NCBI RefSeq assembly: GCF_016278775.1
Contig: NZ_JADQBF010000090.1
Location: 1 to 39,631 of the forward strand
Reading direction: 5' to 3'
Source: Demequina sp.
GTDB taxonomy: Bacteria > Actinomycetota > Actinomycetes > Actinomycetales > Demequinaceae
Length of the DNA: 39,631 bases
Shown in pieces: positions 8,774-16,645 of this stretch. The stretch's first letter is position 1. The number at the start of each line of letters is the position of its first letter. Position numbers and translations under genes: made by a program. The notes beneath the pieces were generated by a model. It saw only the letters and a program-made list of their open reading frames with translations, did no database searches and was not told where the DNA came from.

Positions 8774-9882
8774 GGTGACTCCTGGTATCCGGGAAGTGTC
8801 ATGGTGAAGGTGGAGCCAACGGACGGCTGGGACCAGACGTTGACGGTACCCGAGTGCTGCAGCGCCACGTGCTTGACGATGCTCAGGCCGAGCCCTGTGC
8901 CGCCCGTCTGCCGGGCCCTGGCGGGATCTGTGCGGTAGAACCGTTCAAAGATGCGCTCCTGGTCCTTGGCATCGATGCCGATGCCTTGGTCCATCACCGC
9001 CACGGACACCGCGTCGTCGTGGCTCGTCACTGAGGCCGTCACGCGCGATCCGGCATCGGAATAGGCGATGGCGTTGTCGACAAGGTTGCGCACTGCCATG
9101 ACGAGCAGATCCCTATCCCCAAGCACCAGGGGTCTGGCACGCAAGTCCGCAACCAGTTCGATGCGCTTGGTCTCTGCAGCGAGCCGCGCCCCCTCGAAGG
9201 CCTCGTGGACGACGCCTGCCACGTCGATCTCCTCATGGTCGAGCACCGACTCCCCACCCTGGAGGCGCGAGATGTCGATGATCTCCTGGATGAGTTTGGT
9301 GAGCCGTCTGGCCTCCCGACGCATCTTGACGGCGAACTGGCGAACCATCTCCGGGTCGTCCGCTGTGTCTTCGACATTCTCGGCCAGCAACGACAAAGCG
9401 CCAATCGGGGTCTTCAGTTCGTGCGAAACGTTGACGGCGAACTCACGCCTGGTCGCTTCTGCGGCGCGCTGCTCCGTGTTGTCATTGGCGACCGCGAGTG
9501 CCAGCTCCTCGTCGATGGGGGTGACGCGCACGTGCACCTGCGAGACGGCTCCCAGTACGCCTCGTCGCACCTCGACCTCCTGCTCCACCACCTGCCCGGT
9601 GCGCCACGCGCGCTCCGCCAGGTCTGCGACACCCTCGTGGAGCGCGCCGTCTGGGCGAGCGATTCCGAGCGCCGAAGCCGAGTGATTCGAGAAGGACGCC
9701 CTGCGATCACGCCGCACGATGACGGTGCCGGACTGCAAAGCTCCAATCACTTGTCGCGTTCGGTGCGGCACCAGAGTCCGGGCCACGACTTCCTGCTTTG
9801 CTCGTCGGCGCAACAGCAGCGCCCCCACGAGAACTCCGCAGCCGAAGGCCAAGGCCATCGCAAGCCATGCGACCGGTGTCAT
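8770..9882 (-). CDS. Phosphate sensor histidine kinase (SenX3/PhoR type)
   Basis: This is the sensor kinase partner of the adjacent regulator. The 370-residue product has one clear membrane segment (about 4-24), a PAS-like region (about 40-135), a HisKA dimerisation domain with phospho-acceptor H154 in NVSHELKTPIGAL, and a HATPase domain with N-box NLVDNAIAY, G1 DQGIGID, the F-box and G2 TGGTGLGLSIVKH. There is no large extracellular sensor loop, so it probably senses phosphate through Pst/PhoU contacts, as proposed for SenX3 and PhoR. The stop overlaps the regulator start by 4 bases. The gene is divergent from phoU. Confidence 0.92.
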   Translation of the reverse strand: MTPVAWLAMALAFGCGVLVGALLLRRRAKQEVVARTLVPHRTRQVIGALQSGTVIVRRDRRASFSNHSASALGIARPDGALHEGVADLAERAWRTGQVVEQEVEVRRGVLGAVSQVHVRVTPIDEELALAVANDNTEQRAAEATRREFAVNVSHELKTPIGALSLLAENVEDTADDPEMVRQFAVKMRREARRLTKLIQEIIDISRLQGGESVLDHEEIDVAGVVHEAFEGARLAAETKRIELVADLRARPLVLGDRDLLVMAVRNLVDNAIAYSDAGSRVTASVTSHDDAVSVAVMDQGIGIDAKDQERIFERFYRTDPARARQTGGTGLGLSIVKHVALQHSGTVNVWSQPSVGSTFTMTLPGYQESP

Positions 9883-9910
9883 GCCGCCACAGTATCCATA
9901 GGAGGTCGGC

Positions 9911-9947
9911 TTTACCGAAAGTTCACGGTCGACACCGATTGTTCACC
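9911..9947 (+). promoter_or_regulatory. Second, degenerate PHO-box-like array upstream of phoU
   Basis: On the plus strand the units TTTACCG, GTTCACG, GACACCG and GTTCACC begin at 9911, 9921, 9931 and 9941. They share the (T/A)CACC core but are spaced 10 bases apart instead of the 11 seen before pstS. They lie in the 143-base gap between the divergent kinase gene and phoU and point toward phoU. Phosphate control of both genes is inferred. Confidence 0.5.
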
Positions 9948-10025
9948 ACGCCCGACGCTCACTTCTTCTTCTCGACGCGTCGCGAGTGCCACACTAGGAA
10001 CAATCCGCGATACCAAGGGAGACCC

Positions 10026-10685
10026 ATGCGCACGCTGTTTACCGCCGAGATGTCGGAACTTGCCGATGATCTTGCCGCCATGGCTCGGCACGTGTCCACC
10101 GCCATCGATCAGGCTGGCGAGGCGTTGCTGACCAAGAACGTTGAGTTGGCGCAGCGAGTCATCGCCGACGACGCCACGCTCGACGACATCGAGGAGACCG
10201 TTGACGAACGGTGTGTGTTGCTCATCGCGCAGCAACAGCCCGTCGGCCTGGACCTGCGCACCATCATCGTGAGCCTGCGCATTTCCGCCGCGTTGGAGCG
10301 GATGGGCGACCTCGCTCAGCACATTGCAGAGACCGCACGCCGCGCCTACCCGGACAGCGCGTTCCCTGACACCCACTCGGACGTCGTGGAGGGCATGGTC
10401 GCCGCGGCGAAGAAAGCGGCCCAAGAGGTCACTGAACTGATTGAGGACCGCGACCTGAACGTGGCCGCCGGAATTGTGAGCGATGACGACACCCTCGACC
10501 AGTTGCACGCCGAGGCCTACCAACGACTGCTCGCCGATGACTTTGAGGGTAGCCCTCAAGAGATCCTCAACATCTCGCTGCTCGCGCGCTACTTCGAGCG
10601 CTTCGGAGATCACGCCGTGGGCGTCTCACGCCGGATCGTCTACTTGGTGACCGGCGACCACTCCGGCGAGGCCGCCCGCATCTAG
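10026..10685 (+). CDS. phoU: Phosphate signalling protein PhoU
   Basis: PhoU is a cytoplasmic helical protein that links the Pst transporter to the phosphate sensor kinase and keeps the pho regulon off when phosphate is plentiful. The 219-residue product starts MRTLFTAEMSELADDLAAMA and has the two repeated three-helix domains of the family, with acidic metal-binding motifs such as DDATLDDIEETVDE and its counterpart SDDDTLDQLHAEAY. I choose ATG 10026 because AAGGGAG precedes it; the open frame upstream is unrelated. It faces away from the kinase, regulator and pst genes and ends at a strong terminator. Confidence 0.95.
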   Translation: MRTLFTAEMSELADDLAAMARHVSTAIDQAGEALLTKNVELAQRVIADDATLDDIEETVDERCVLLIAQQQPVGLDLRTIIVSLRISAALERMGDLAQHIAETARRAYPDSAFPDTHSDVVEGMVAAAKKAAQEVTELIEDRDLNVAAGIVSDDDTLDQLHAEAYQRLLADDFEGSPQEILNISLLARYFERFGDHAVGVSRRIVYLVTGDHSGEAARI

Positions 10686-10703
10686 CGCGCGCCCCCCAGA
10701 CGA

Positions 10704-10735
10704 CGAAAGGCCCCGCCGTGAGGCGGGGCCTTTCG
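10704..10735. terminator. Bidirectional intrinsic terminator between phoU and gpmA
   Basis: A perfect 14-bp stem with the tetraloop GTGA lies 18 bases after the phoU stop and 48 bases before the gpmA stop on the other strand. CTTTG follows on the plus strand. Its place between convergent genes and the length of the stem support termination in both directions. Confidence 0.85.
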
Positions 10736-10783
10736 CTTTGTCGGCCGACAATGAGAGGTCGACCGAACGAACGTACTTTGAGG

Positions 10784-11527
10784 CTACTCCTTCTTGCCCT
10801 GATTGGCGACGGCCTTGATTGCCTCTGCCGCCGCGTCTGCGTCAAGGTAGGTGCCGCCGGGGTTGGTCGGCTTGAGGTTCTCGTCGAGGTGGTAGACGAG
10901 CGGGATGCCAGTGGGCACATTCACGCCGACGATCTCGTCGTCGCCCACGCCGTCGAGGTACTTGATGATGGCGCGCAGCGAGTTGCCGTGCGCGGCCACC
11001 ATGACCGTCTTGCCTTCCTTGAGGTCGGGCACAATCGCGGACTCCCAGTAGGGCAGCGCGCGTTCCAAGACGTCCTTGAGGCACTCGGTCTTGGGGATCG
11101 GCTCGCCCGCGTAGCGGGGGTCGCCCTCTTGCGTGTACTCGTTATCGGCGGAGATGACGGGCGGCGGCACGTCGTAAGACCGACGCCAAATCATGAACTT
11201 CTCTTCGCCGAACTGTTCGAGAGTCTCGGCCTTGTTCTTGCCCTGGAGGTCCCCGTAGTGGCGCTCGTTGAGGCGCCAGTTGCGCTTGACGGGGATCCAG
11301 TGACGGTCGGCGCTATCGAGCGCGAGGTTGGCGGTCATGATGGCGCGACGCAGCAGGGAGGTGTGGACGACGTCGGGAAGGACCCCTTCCTCCTTGAGCA
11401 ATTCGCCGCCGCGAACGGCCTCGCCCCAGCCCTTGTCGTTGAGGGGCACGTCGACCCAGCCGGTGAACAGGTTCTTGGCGTTCCATTCGCTCTCGCCGTG
11501 GCGGAGCAGGATGAGTGTGTAAGTCAT
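10784..11527 (-). CDS. gpmA: 2,3-bisphosphoglycerate-dependent phosphoglycerate mutase
   Basis: The enzyme interconverts 3- and 2-phosphoglycerate in glycolysis and gluconeogenesis. The 247-residue protein has the phosphohistidine motif [12 protein letters not shown] (H10), [14 protein letters not shown], and the second active-site histidine in [12 protein letters not shown]. Length is normal for the cofactor-dependent family (about 250). I start at ATG 11527 ([11 protein letters not shown]), with AGGA nearby upstream. The frame is open far upstream of this, but that part is an antisense-frame read of the lactonase gene. It stands alone on the minus strand and shares the phoU terminator. Confidence 0.96.
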   Translation of the reverse strand: MTYTLILLRHGESEWNAKNLFTGWVDVPLNDKGWGEAVRGGELLKEEGVLPDVVHTSLLRRAIMTANLALDSADRHWIPVKRNWRLNERHYGDLQGKNKAETLEQFGEEKFMIWRRSYDVPPPVISADNEYTQEGDPRYAGEPIPKTECLKDVLERALPYWESAIVPDLKEGKTVMVAAHGNSLRAIIKYLDGVGDDEIVGVNVPTGIPLVYHLDENLKPTNPGGTYLDADAAAEAIKAVANQGKKE

Positions 11528-11613
11528 GGGTCCATCCTGACGCATGTTCGTGGGGCACGCGCGCATCCAACGTCCCGAAGGAGCGCCTGGAGGCGAGTCC
11601 CGCGCGGGGTCCC

Positions 11614-12687
11614 CTAGGCCGCGACGATGCAGGCAGGGCTGGTGACCGCGGCCGACGTGTAGGGCAGTTGAGCGATGGCGCCAGACTCGGATTCTGGCGG
11701 TAGCGCCACCACGTCCGCGAGCGCAAAGGCCCTGACCTCGTGGCCCCTCTCTGCCCCGACCAACACATGCTCGCCCACCACGGCGAAGTGACGCGGCCAA
11801 TGGCCAGCGTCAAATGCCGCGCGGTACGTCAATTCTCCCTCTGGAGCGACATCGAACACGGAGATCACATCCGCGCCCCTCACCGAGACGAGCAGCACGT
11901 CGCCGCTGTCACGGTTCACGAGGTCGACGTGCGCGTCGTACACAGCGTCACCCGTGCGCCGCGGCGCCAACGTGGTGGGGTGTTCGGCGATCACGTCGGC
12001 CGTGGCCGACTCGCCCTCCCACCGCAGCGTCCTCAAGCGATGATCGAGTTCGCAGACAACGTAGATCAGGTTGCCGCGCACGGCCAGGTGTCGTGGTCCG
12101 GAACCCGGAGGCAAGGCCGCGGCGATCCCAGGCTCGTACAGCAGCCCGTCCGCGCCGACCGTGTAGCGGCGCAACTCGTCGGTCCCGAGGTCGGCCACCA
12201 ACAGATGCCGTCCCCCTGGCGCGAAGACGGCGCAATGCGCGTGAGGGCCTTCTTGACGATCACTGCGGGGGCCCGCGCCGTGATGCGCCAGGGTTTGCGC
12301 CGGCGTGGTGGACTGCGGCGTCCCATCGAGCGCGACCGGAACCACGCTCACCTCGCCGGTGCCGTAGTGGCACACGTAGACGGTGGCACCATCGGGAGCC
12401 ATCACCAGGTGACAGCCTTGGCTCCCTCCAACGTCGACGCGGGCAACCTCTCGCGGAAGCGCCCCCACGTCCCACACCGCGAGAACGGTGGGCTCCGTCT
12501 CTTCCACCGCGTACAGCAGGGGTGCGCGCGGGTGCATGACTGCGAAGGAGGGCGCGGGTTCGGCCGTGATCTGAGCCGCCGAGACGACGCGGTCGGCGCC
12601 GATCTCACCACGCCACACGCCCTCGCCGCGGCCCGCTGGTGTTCCAAGGCCATCTGGGGGGTACGTTCCCACAAAGAATGAGGTCAT
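11614..12687 (-). CDS. Lactonase-family beta-propeller protein
   Basis: The 357-residue product resembles the seven-bladed beta-propeller lactonase family that includes the E. coli-type 6-phosphogluconolactonase Pgl. It begins [11 protein letters not shown], as many members do, and shows repeated blade segments ([85 protein letters not shown]). No signal peptide is seen, so it is probably cytoplasmic. It may hydrolyse 6-phosphogluconolactone, but substrates vary in this family and the neighbours (gpmA, lsr2) do not decide it. The ribosome-binding site is weak. Confidence 0.8.
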   Translation of the reverse strand: MTSFFVGTYPPDGLGTPAGRGEGVWRGEIGADRVVSAAQITAEPAPSFAVMHPRAPLLYAVEETEPTVLAVWDVGALPREVARVDVGGSQGCHLVMAPDGATVYVCHYGTGEVSVVPVALDGTPQSTTPAQTLAHHGAGPRSDRQEGPHAHCAVFAPGGRHLLVADLGTDELRRYTVGADGLLYEPGIAAALPPGSGPRHLAVRGNLIYVVCELDHRLRTLRWEGESATADVIAEHPTTLAPRRTGDAVYDAHVDLVNRDSGDVLLVSVRGADVISVFDVAPEGELTYRAAFDAGHWPRHFAVVGEHVLVGAERGHEVRAFALADVVALPPESESGAIAQLPYTSAAVTSPACIVAA

Positions 12688-12709
12688 GACTCAAGACTGG
12701 CACGAGCCA

Positions 12710-12741
12710 GGCCGCGACACGAGTGGTGCGTTGTCGCGGCC
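12710..12741 (-). terminator. Stem-loop between lsr2 and the lactonase gene
   Basis: A perfect 10-bp GGCCGCGACA/TGTCGCGGCC inverted repeat with a 12-base loop begins 10 bases after the lsr2 stop, in the 63-base gap before the lactonase start. There is no clear T-run. It probably ends or attenuates lsr2 transcription. Confidence 0.5.
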
Positions 12742-12750
12742 AGCCCCTGA

Positions 12751-13062
12751 CTAGTGAACGGCGTCGTAGGCGGAACGCACCGTGGCCGAGATGCGGCCCC
12801 GCTCCGACACGTCGTAGCCATTCGCCTTGGCCCATGCGCGCACCTTGCTGGTGTCGGACGTCGACCGCGACTTGGCAGAAGACCGACCAGGCACCTTGCG
12901 CGCCGCCGCTACCCAGGGGGCGAACGCCGCCCGCAACTCGGCGGCGTGTGCGGTGGAGAGGTCGATTTCATACTGCGTGTTCTCGACCGCAAACTTCAGC
13001 GTCTCATCGGCGGAGCCTCCGTCGAGATCGTCGACGAGCACCACTTGGACCTTCTGTGCCAT
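12751..13062 (-). CDS. lsr2: Lsr2 nucleoid-associated xenogeneic silencer
   Basis: Lsr2 coats and bridges AT-rich DNA and silences foreign genes in actinobacteria, the functional counterpart of H-NS. The 103-residue protein starts MAQKVQVVLVDDLDGG, with the N-terminal dimerisation domain (about 1-60). A basic Ser-rich linker and the C-terminal DNA-binding domain follow, with the minor-groove motif RGR in SERGRISATV. The start is ATG 13062, preceded by AGAAAGGAAA; an in-frame upstream start adds 12 unrelated residues. It lies downstream of lysS, as in many actinobacteria. Confidence 0.95.
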   Translation of the reverse strand: MAQKVQVVLVDDLDGGSADETLKFAVENTQYEIDLSTAHAAELRAAFAPWVAAARKVPGRSSAKSRSTSDTSKVRAWAKANGYDVSERGRISATVRSAYDAVH

Positions 13063-13211
13063 GCGATTTCCTTTCTGAGTGGACGCGACTATCTTCACAC
13101 AATGGCGGCGATGACGCCTGCGGGGACCTCATCGCGCGGAAATTCCAGCCCGGTTCTTCAACGATTTCGCTGACGCTTCGATTCCGGAGAGTCGCGACCC
13201 GCTGGCCCGGC

Positions 13212-13400
13212 CTATTGTGACGACTGGCCGCCGTGTTCCGCAGAGAGACGCTGAGCGCGTTGCGCCTCATCGCGGTCCATCTGCGCGATGGCTTCCCTCT
13301 CGCGACGATCCGCGCGAATGATCCCGCGCATGACAAAGAAGAACAAACCCCCGACTCCAAGCGAAGGGAGAATTCCCATGGCGAGCGTTGCGATGCTCAT
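13212..13400 (-). CDS. Small single-pass membrane protein downstream of lysS
   Basis: This 62-residue protein of unknown function starts [20 protein letters not shown] and has one hydrophobic segment (about 4-25). A charged cytoplasmic tail follows, rich in Arg, Glu, Asp and Gln and probably helical. Its ATG overlaps the lysS stop as ATGA, the same arrangement as the proven-looking coupled genes here, which is the main reason to call it real. Length and form fit small actinobacterial membrane proteins found between lysS and lsr2. No catalytic motif is present. Confidence 0.7.
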   Translation of the reverse strand: MSIATLAMGILPSLGVGGLFFFVMRGIIRADRREREAIAQMDRDEAQRAQRLSAEHGGQSSQ

Positions 13401-14902
13401 GGGCGCTCTTCCGGCTTCACCAACGGAAACAGGATGGTCTCGCGAATTCCCAGCCCGGTGAGAGCCATGAGCAGTCGGTCTATCCCCATGCCCATCCCAC
13501 CCGCAGGCGGCATGCCGTGCTCCATGGCCGTGAGGAAGTCCTCGTCAAGCTTCATGGCCTCCGCGTCCCCCAGCGCCGCCATCCTGGTTTGCTGCGCGAA
13601 GCGTTCGCGCTGAATCACCGGATCCACCAACTCGGAGTACGCGGTCGCCAGCTCGAAGCCGCTCACGTACAGATCCCACTTTTCCACGAGTCCAGGCGTG
13701 GTGCGGTGGTCGCGCGTGAGCGGGCTCGTCTCCACCGGGAAGTCCTTCACGAAGGTGGGCGCGGTGAGGCCCTCTCCCACGTGGTGCTCCCACAGTTCCT
13801 CGACGAGCTTGCCGTGATTGGTGTGCTTGGGGTCCACCGAAATTTCCGCGGCGTCGCACAGCGACTGCAACACCGATACGGGAGTCTCCGGGGTGATTTC
13901 CGTATCGAGCGCTTCGGAAAGCGAGCCATACAGTGTGAGCGAGGGCCATTCGCCGCCGAGGTCGTATTCTTCGCCGCTGGCATGCATCACGGAGGTGGTG
14001 CCAAACAGGTCCATGGCTGCGGTTTGCACAAGAGTCTGAGTCAGCGTCGCCATGGTCGAGTAGTCACCGTACGCCTCGTAAGCCTCCAGCATGGAAAACT
14101 CGGGAGAGTGCGATGAGTCGGCACCCTCATTTCGGAAATTCCGGTTGATTTCGAAGACCTTTTCGATCCCCCCAACCACCGCGCGCTTCAGGAAGAGTTC
14201 CGGCGCGATGCGCATATAGAGATCAATGTCGAACGCATTCATGTGCGTCACAAACGGGCGGGCCGCCGCTCCGCCGTGCTGCGTCTGCAACATCGGCGTC
14301 TCGATCTCGATATATCCCCGTCCATGAAGAGACTCGCGCAGCGAACGCAAAAGGTGGGAGCGGTTTCGTGCGGTCTCGCGGGCCAGCGGGCGCACAATCA
14401 GATCGACGTAGCGTTGCCGCACGCGGGTGTCTTCCGCGAGGTCCTTGTGAAGCACGGGCAACGGACGCAGCGCCTTGGCCGCGAGGGCCCACTCGGACGC
14501 GAACACGCTCACCTCACCCCGCCGGGACTTTCCTGCCCTCCCCTGCGCGAAGAGGTGGTCGCCGAGGTCAACGTCGGCCTTGAAAGACGCGAGCGAGTCC
14601 TCCCCCACCGCGGCGAGGCTCACCATGATCTGTAGCCTGTTTCCCTCGCCGTCCTGAATGGCGGCAAAGCACAACTTGCCCGTGTTGCGCACAAACACGA
14701 CGCGCCCGGCCACTGCCACCACGTCGTCCGTCTCGACGCCGTCTTCCAACGGCTCGTACGTGGACCTGACCTCCGCGATCTGATGGGTCACGGGAACCGA
14801 GACGGGATAGGCCTGGCCGCCAGAGGCCAAGATGCGGTCGCGCTTGTCACGCCGCACGCGCATCTGTTCGGGGACGTCGTCTACTATCGGCTGCTCGGTC
14901 AC
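13397..14902 (-). CDS. lysS: Lysyl-tRNA synthetase (class II)
   Basis: LysS charges tRNA-Lys in the cytoplasm. The 501-residue protein has an N-terminal OB-fold anticodon-binding domain (about 45-155) and a class II catalytic core. Motif 2 lies in [20 protein letters not shown] and motif 3 in [15 protein letters not shown], with the family signature GGAAARPF before motif 2. I start at GTG 14902 ([14 protein letters not shown]), which gives the standard length. The frame is open 186 codons upstream, but that is an out-of-frame read of nadC. It follows nadC by 29 bases and overlaps the small membrane protein gene. Confidence 0.96.
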   Translation of the reverse strand: MTEQPIVDDVPEQMRVRRDKRDRILASGGQAYPVSVPVTHQIAEVRSTYEPLEDGVETDDVVAVAGRVVFVRNTGKLCFAAIQDGEGNRLQIMVSLAAVGEDSLASFKADVDLGDHLFAQGRAGKSRRGEVSVFASEWALAAKALRPLPVLHKDLAEDTRVRQRYVDLIVRPLARETARNRSHLLRSLRESLHGRGYIEIETPMLQTQHGGAAARPFVTHMNAFDIDLYMRIAPELFLKRAVVGGIEKVFEINRNFRNEGADSSHSPEFSMLEAYEAYGDYSTMATLTQTLVQTAAMDLFGTTSVMHASGEEYDLGGEWPSLTLYGSLSEALDTEITPETPVSVLQSLCDAAEISVDPKHTNHGKLVEELWEHHVGEGLTAPTFVKDFPVETSPLTRDHRTTPGLVEKWDLYVSGFELATAYSELVDPVIQRERFAQQTRMAALGDAEAMKLDEDFLTAMEHGMPPAGGMGMGIDRLLMALTGLGIRETILFPLVKPEERP

Positions 14903-14931
14903 GGGCTCAAGGCTACCGGCCCGACGGGGCC

Positions 14932-15861
14932 CTACGTGAGAGCGCCTGCTGGGGGCGCCTCGGCGAGGTCGAGCGCGATATCCAAGATCGGCGAGCTGTG
15001 GGTCAACGCCCCCACCGACATGAAGTCGACGCCGGTGGCTCCCACCTCTGCGGCGTTCGCGAGGGTGAGCCCTCCCGTTGCCTCGAAACGCACCCTGCCG
15101 TAGCGGCCCTCCTGGCCGCGGATCTGCCCGATGAGCTCCGCCATCTTCGCAGGCGGCATGTTGTCCAACATGAGGAACCGAATACCGGCGGCGAGAGCCT
15201 CGAACGCCTGGTCGCGACCCTCGACCTCCACTTGGATCGGAACGTCGGGAAAGGCCTCCCGGATGGCGGCCACCGCGCGTTCGATCGAGCCTGCCGCGAC
15301 GATGTGGTTGTCCTTGATCATGGCGCAGTCGTACAGGCCGAAGCGCTTGTTGACTCCCCCGCCACATCGGACCGCGTACTTGTCGAGCTCGCGCAACAGC
15401 GGGGTTGTCTTGCGGGTGTCGAGCACTCGCGCCCCTGTGCCCGCCAGCGCCTCGACCCAACGCCTCGTGTGCGTCGCGACGCCAGACGCCCGTGACATGA
15501 GGTTGAGCACCGTCCGCTCGGCGATCAGCACGACGTGACCTGCCCCCTCGATACGCGCCACACTCGTGCCTGCCGCGACGGGATCCCCGTCGGCCGCGAG
15601 GTGCTGCACGGTCGGCACCGCCAAACCCAAGCGTCGTGCCACATGGGCCAGCACCTCGTCGACGATGCCGATGCCAGCGAGGACTCCGTCATCCCTGACC
15701 ACGACGTCGCCGGTGACCTGCAACGACGCCGCAATGGTCGCCTGCGTGGTGACGTCCCTTCCGGGTTGGCCGCCCAGGTCCTCGTCGAGCGCGGCGGCGA
15801 CCGTGGCTGTCAGCCACGCCGGGTCGAGTTCACGGTCTTGCGGCAGGTCTTCGGGCATCAT
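14932..15861 (-). CDS. nadC: Nicotinate-nucleotide pyrophosphorylase (carboxylating)
   Basis: NadC (quinolinate phosphoribosyltransferase) makes nicotinate mononucleotide from quinolinate and PRPP in de novo NAD synthesis. The 309-residue protein shows the family segments [53 protein letters not shown], and the C-terminal [29 protein letters not shown]. The start is the first of two tandem ATGs at 15861, with GGGA upstream. NadB, which makes its precursor, lies about 7.4 kb away with accessory genes between. No nadA is in the window. Confidence 0.95.
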   Translation of the reverse strand: MMPEDLPQDRELDPAWLTATVAAALDEDLGGQPGRDVTTQATIAASLQVTGDVVVRDDGVLAGIGIVDEVLAHVARRLGLAVPTVQHLAADGDPVAAGTSVARIEGAGHVVLIAERTVLNLMSRASGVATHTRRWVEALAGTGARVLDTRKTTPLLRELDKYAVRCGGGVNKRFGLYDCAMIKDNHIVAAGSIERAVAAIREAFPDVPIQVEVEGRDQAFEALAAGIRFLMLDNMPPAKMAELIGQIRGQEGRYGRVRFEATGGLTLANAAEVGATGVDFMSVGALTHSSPILDIALDLAEAPPAGALT

Positions 15862-15919
15862 GTTCCCATTGTGGCGCGCCTCAGAGGGGGGTGCGGGACC
15901 GAAGGCCTTTCGCGCAGGG

Positions 15920-15937
15920 TACGGGCGGGGGTATATT
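15920..15937 (+). promoter_or_regulatory. Candidate promoter and degenerate CstR operator of the repressor gene
   Basis: TATATT (15932-15937) is a good -10. Overlapping it, TACGGGCGGGGGTA (15920-15933) has the TAC-N8-GTA geometry and right half GGGGTA of the palindrome before the reductase gene at 21.3 kb, though its left half is poor. Self-repression is inferred. Confidence 0.4.
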
Positions 15938-15982
15938 GATCACGGACGCGGTGCGTGTGCACCACGCCGAAAGGGAGGCGTC

Positions 15983-16252
15983 ATGTCGGCCGTTCATTTG
16001 GAGCCGGAAGACCTTGAGCCCGTCATCAAGCGCTTGCGCCGTGCGCAAGGCCAACTGGCCGGCGTGCTCAACATGATCGACGAGGGCCGGGATTGCGGCG
16101 ACGTCGTCACCCAACTGGCCGCAGTGTCCAAGGCGATCGACCGCGCTGGATTCACCATGATCGCGGCGGGACTGCAGCAGTGCATCCGCTCCGACGAGGA
16201 CGAGACCGACGCCCGCGAGCGACTCGAGAAGATGTTCATGTCACTGTCCTAG
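15983..16252 (+). CDS. CsoR-family repressor, CstR-like (persulfide sensor)
   Basis: This 89-residue all-helical DNA-binding protein belongs to the CsoR/RcnR (DUF156) family, with the hallmark IKRLRRAQGQLAGVLNMIDEG. Copper-sensing CsoR uses Cys-His-Cys. Here both cysteines are present (C38 in GRDCGDVV and C67 in LQQCI), but the histidine four residues before the second cysteine is Gly (G63). That loss with both thiols kept is the pattern of CstR, which senses per- and polysulfides. AAAGGGAGG precedes the ATG. A matching palindrome lies before the CoA-disulfide reductase-rhodanese gene 5.4 kb away, the likely target. Family membership is firm; the sulfur-sensing role is inferred. No copper transporter gene is nearby. 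Confidence 0.88.
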   Translation: MSAVHLEPEDLEPVIKRLRRAQGQLAGVLNMIDEGRDCGDVVTQLAAVSKAIDRAGFTMIAAGLQQCIRSDEDETDARERLEKMFMSLS

Positions 16253-16363
16253 AGCCGGGCAGTTTTCCCCATCTAGGCCCCTGCCACCGGCGAAAAATCG
16301 ACACCCGCCGCTAAGGTATGTGCCAGGCGCGCGCCAACGGGCGTTGCGCATGTTGGGGGTGCC

Positions 16364-16645
16364 GTGAATTCCAGAATGTCGGTTGATAGCGAAGCGGTCC
16401 GCGACGCCGGATCCACCATGACTGGGTGGGCCAGCGAGCTCGCCTCGACGCCACACACCGCCCGGCGCTCACTGCGCCAGTGCGGCTCGTCGCTGGTCGC
16501 GGATGCGGGATCCACCAGCGAGGACAATTTCCGAACACAGGCCCTCGTGCTCGAGACAGAGATCCGCGATCTGGCCGAAGCAGCTGGCGTTGTCGCATTC
16601 GCACTCGAGACGTGGGACAACCACGGCATTGACCGGGTCGTGTGA
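16364..16645 (+). CDS. WXG100-sized small protein, first of a coupled trio
   Basis: This 93-residue protein of unknown function has the size and predicted helix-turn-helix form of WXG100/ESAT-6-like proteins, with a central break near GSSLVADAGSTSEDNF. It has W22 in GWASELAS but no strict W-x-G motif and no C-terminal Y-x-x-x-D/E signal, so the family assignment is tentative. The start is GTG 16364 with GGGGG upstream; a TAAGGT -10-like hexamer lies at 16312-16317. Its stop overlaps the start of the next gene as GTGA. The placement of a small helical protein before a large WXG-like protein is typical of type VII secretion substrates in actinobacteria. Confidence 0.65.
   Translation: MNSRMSVDSEAVRDAGSTMTGWASELASTPHTARRSLRQCGSSLVADAGSTSEDNFRTQALVLETEIRDLAEAAGVVAFALETWDNHGIDRVV

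Noticed and set aside
14903-15460. 186-codon N-terminal extension of the lysS frame
   Set aside because: It is an out-of-frame read through nadC; the family start and GTG 14902 give the normal length.
15983-16252. CsoR-family protein as a copper sensor
   Set aside because: The copper-ligand histidine is replaced by Gly63 and there is no copper ATPase or chaperone gene nearby.
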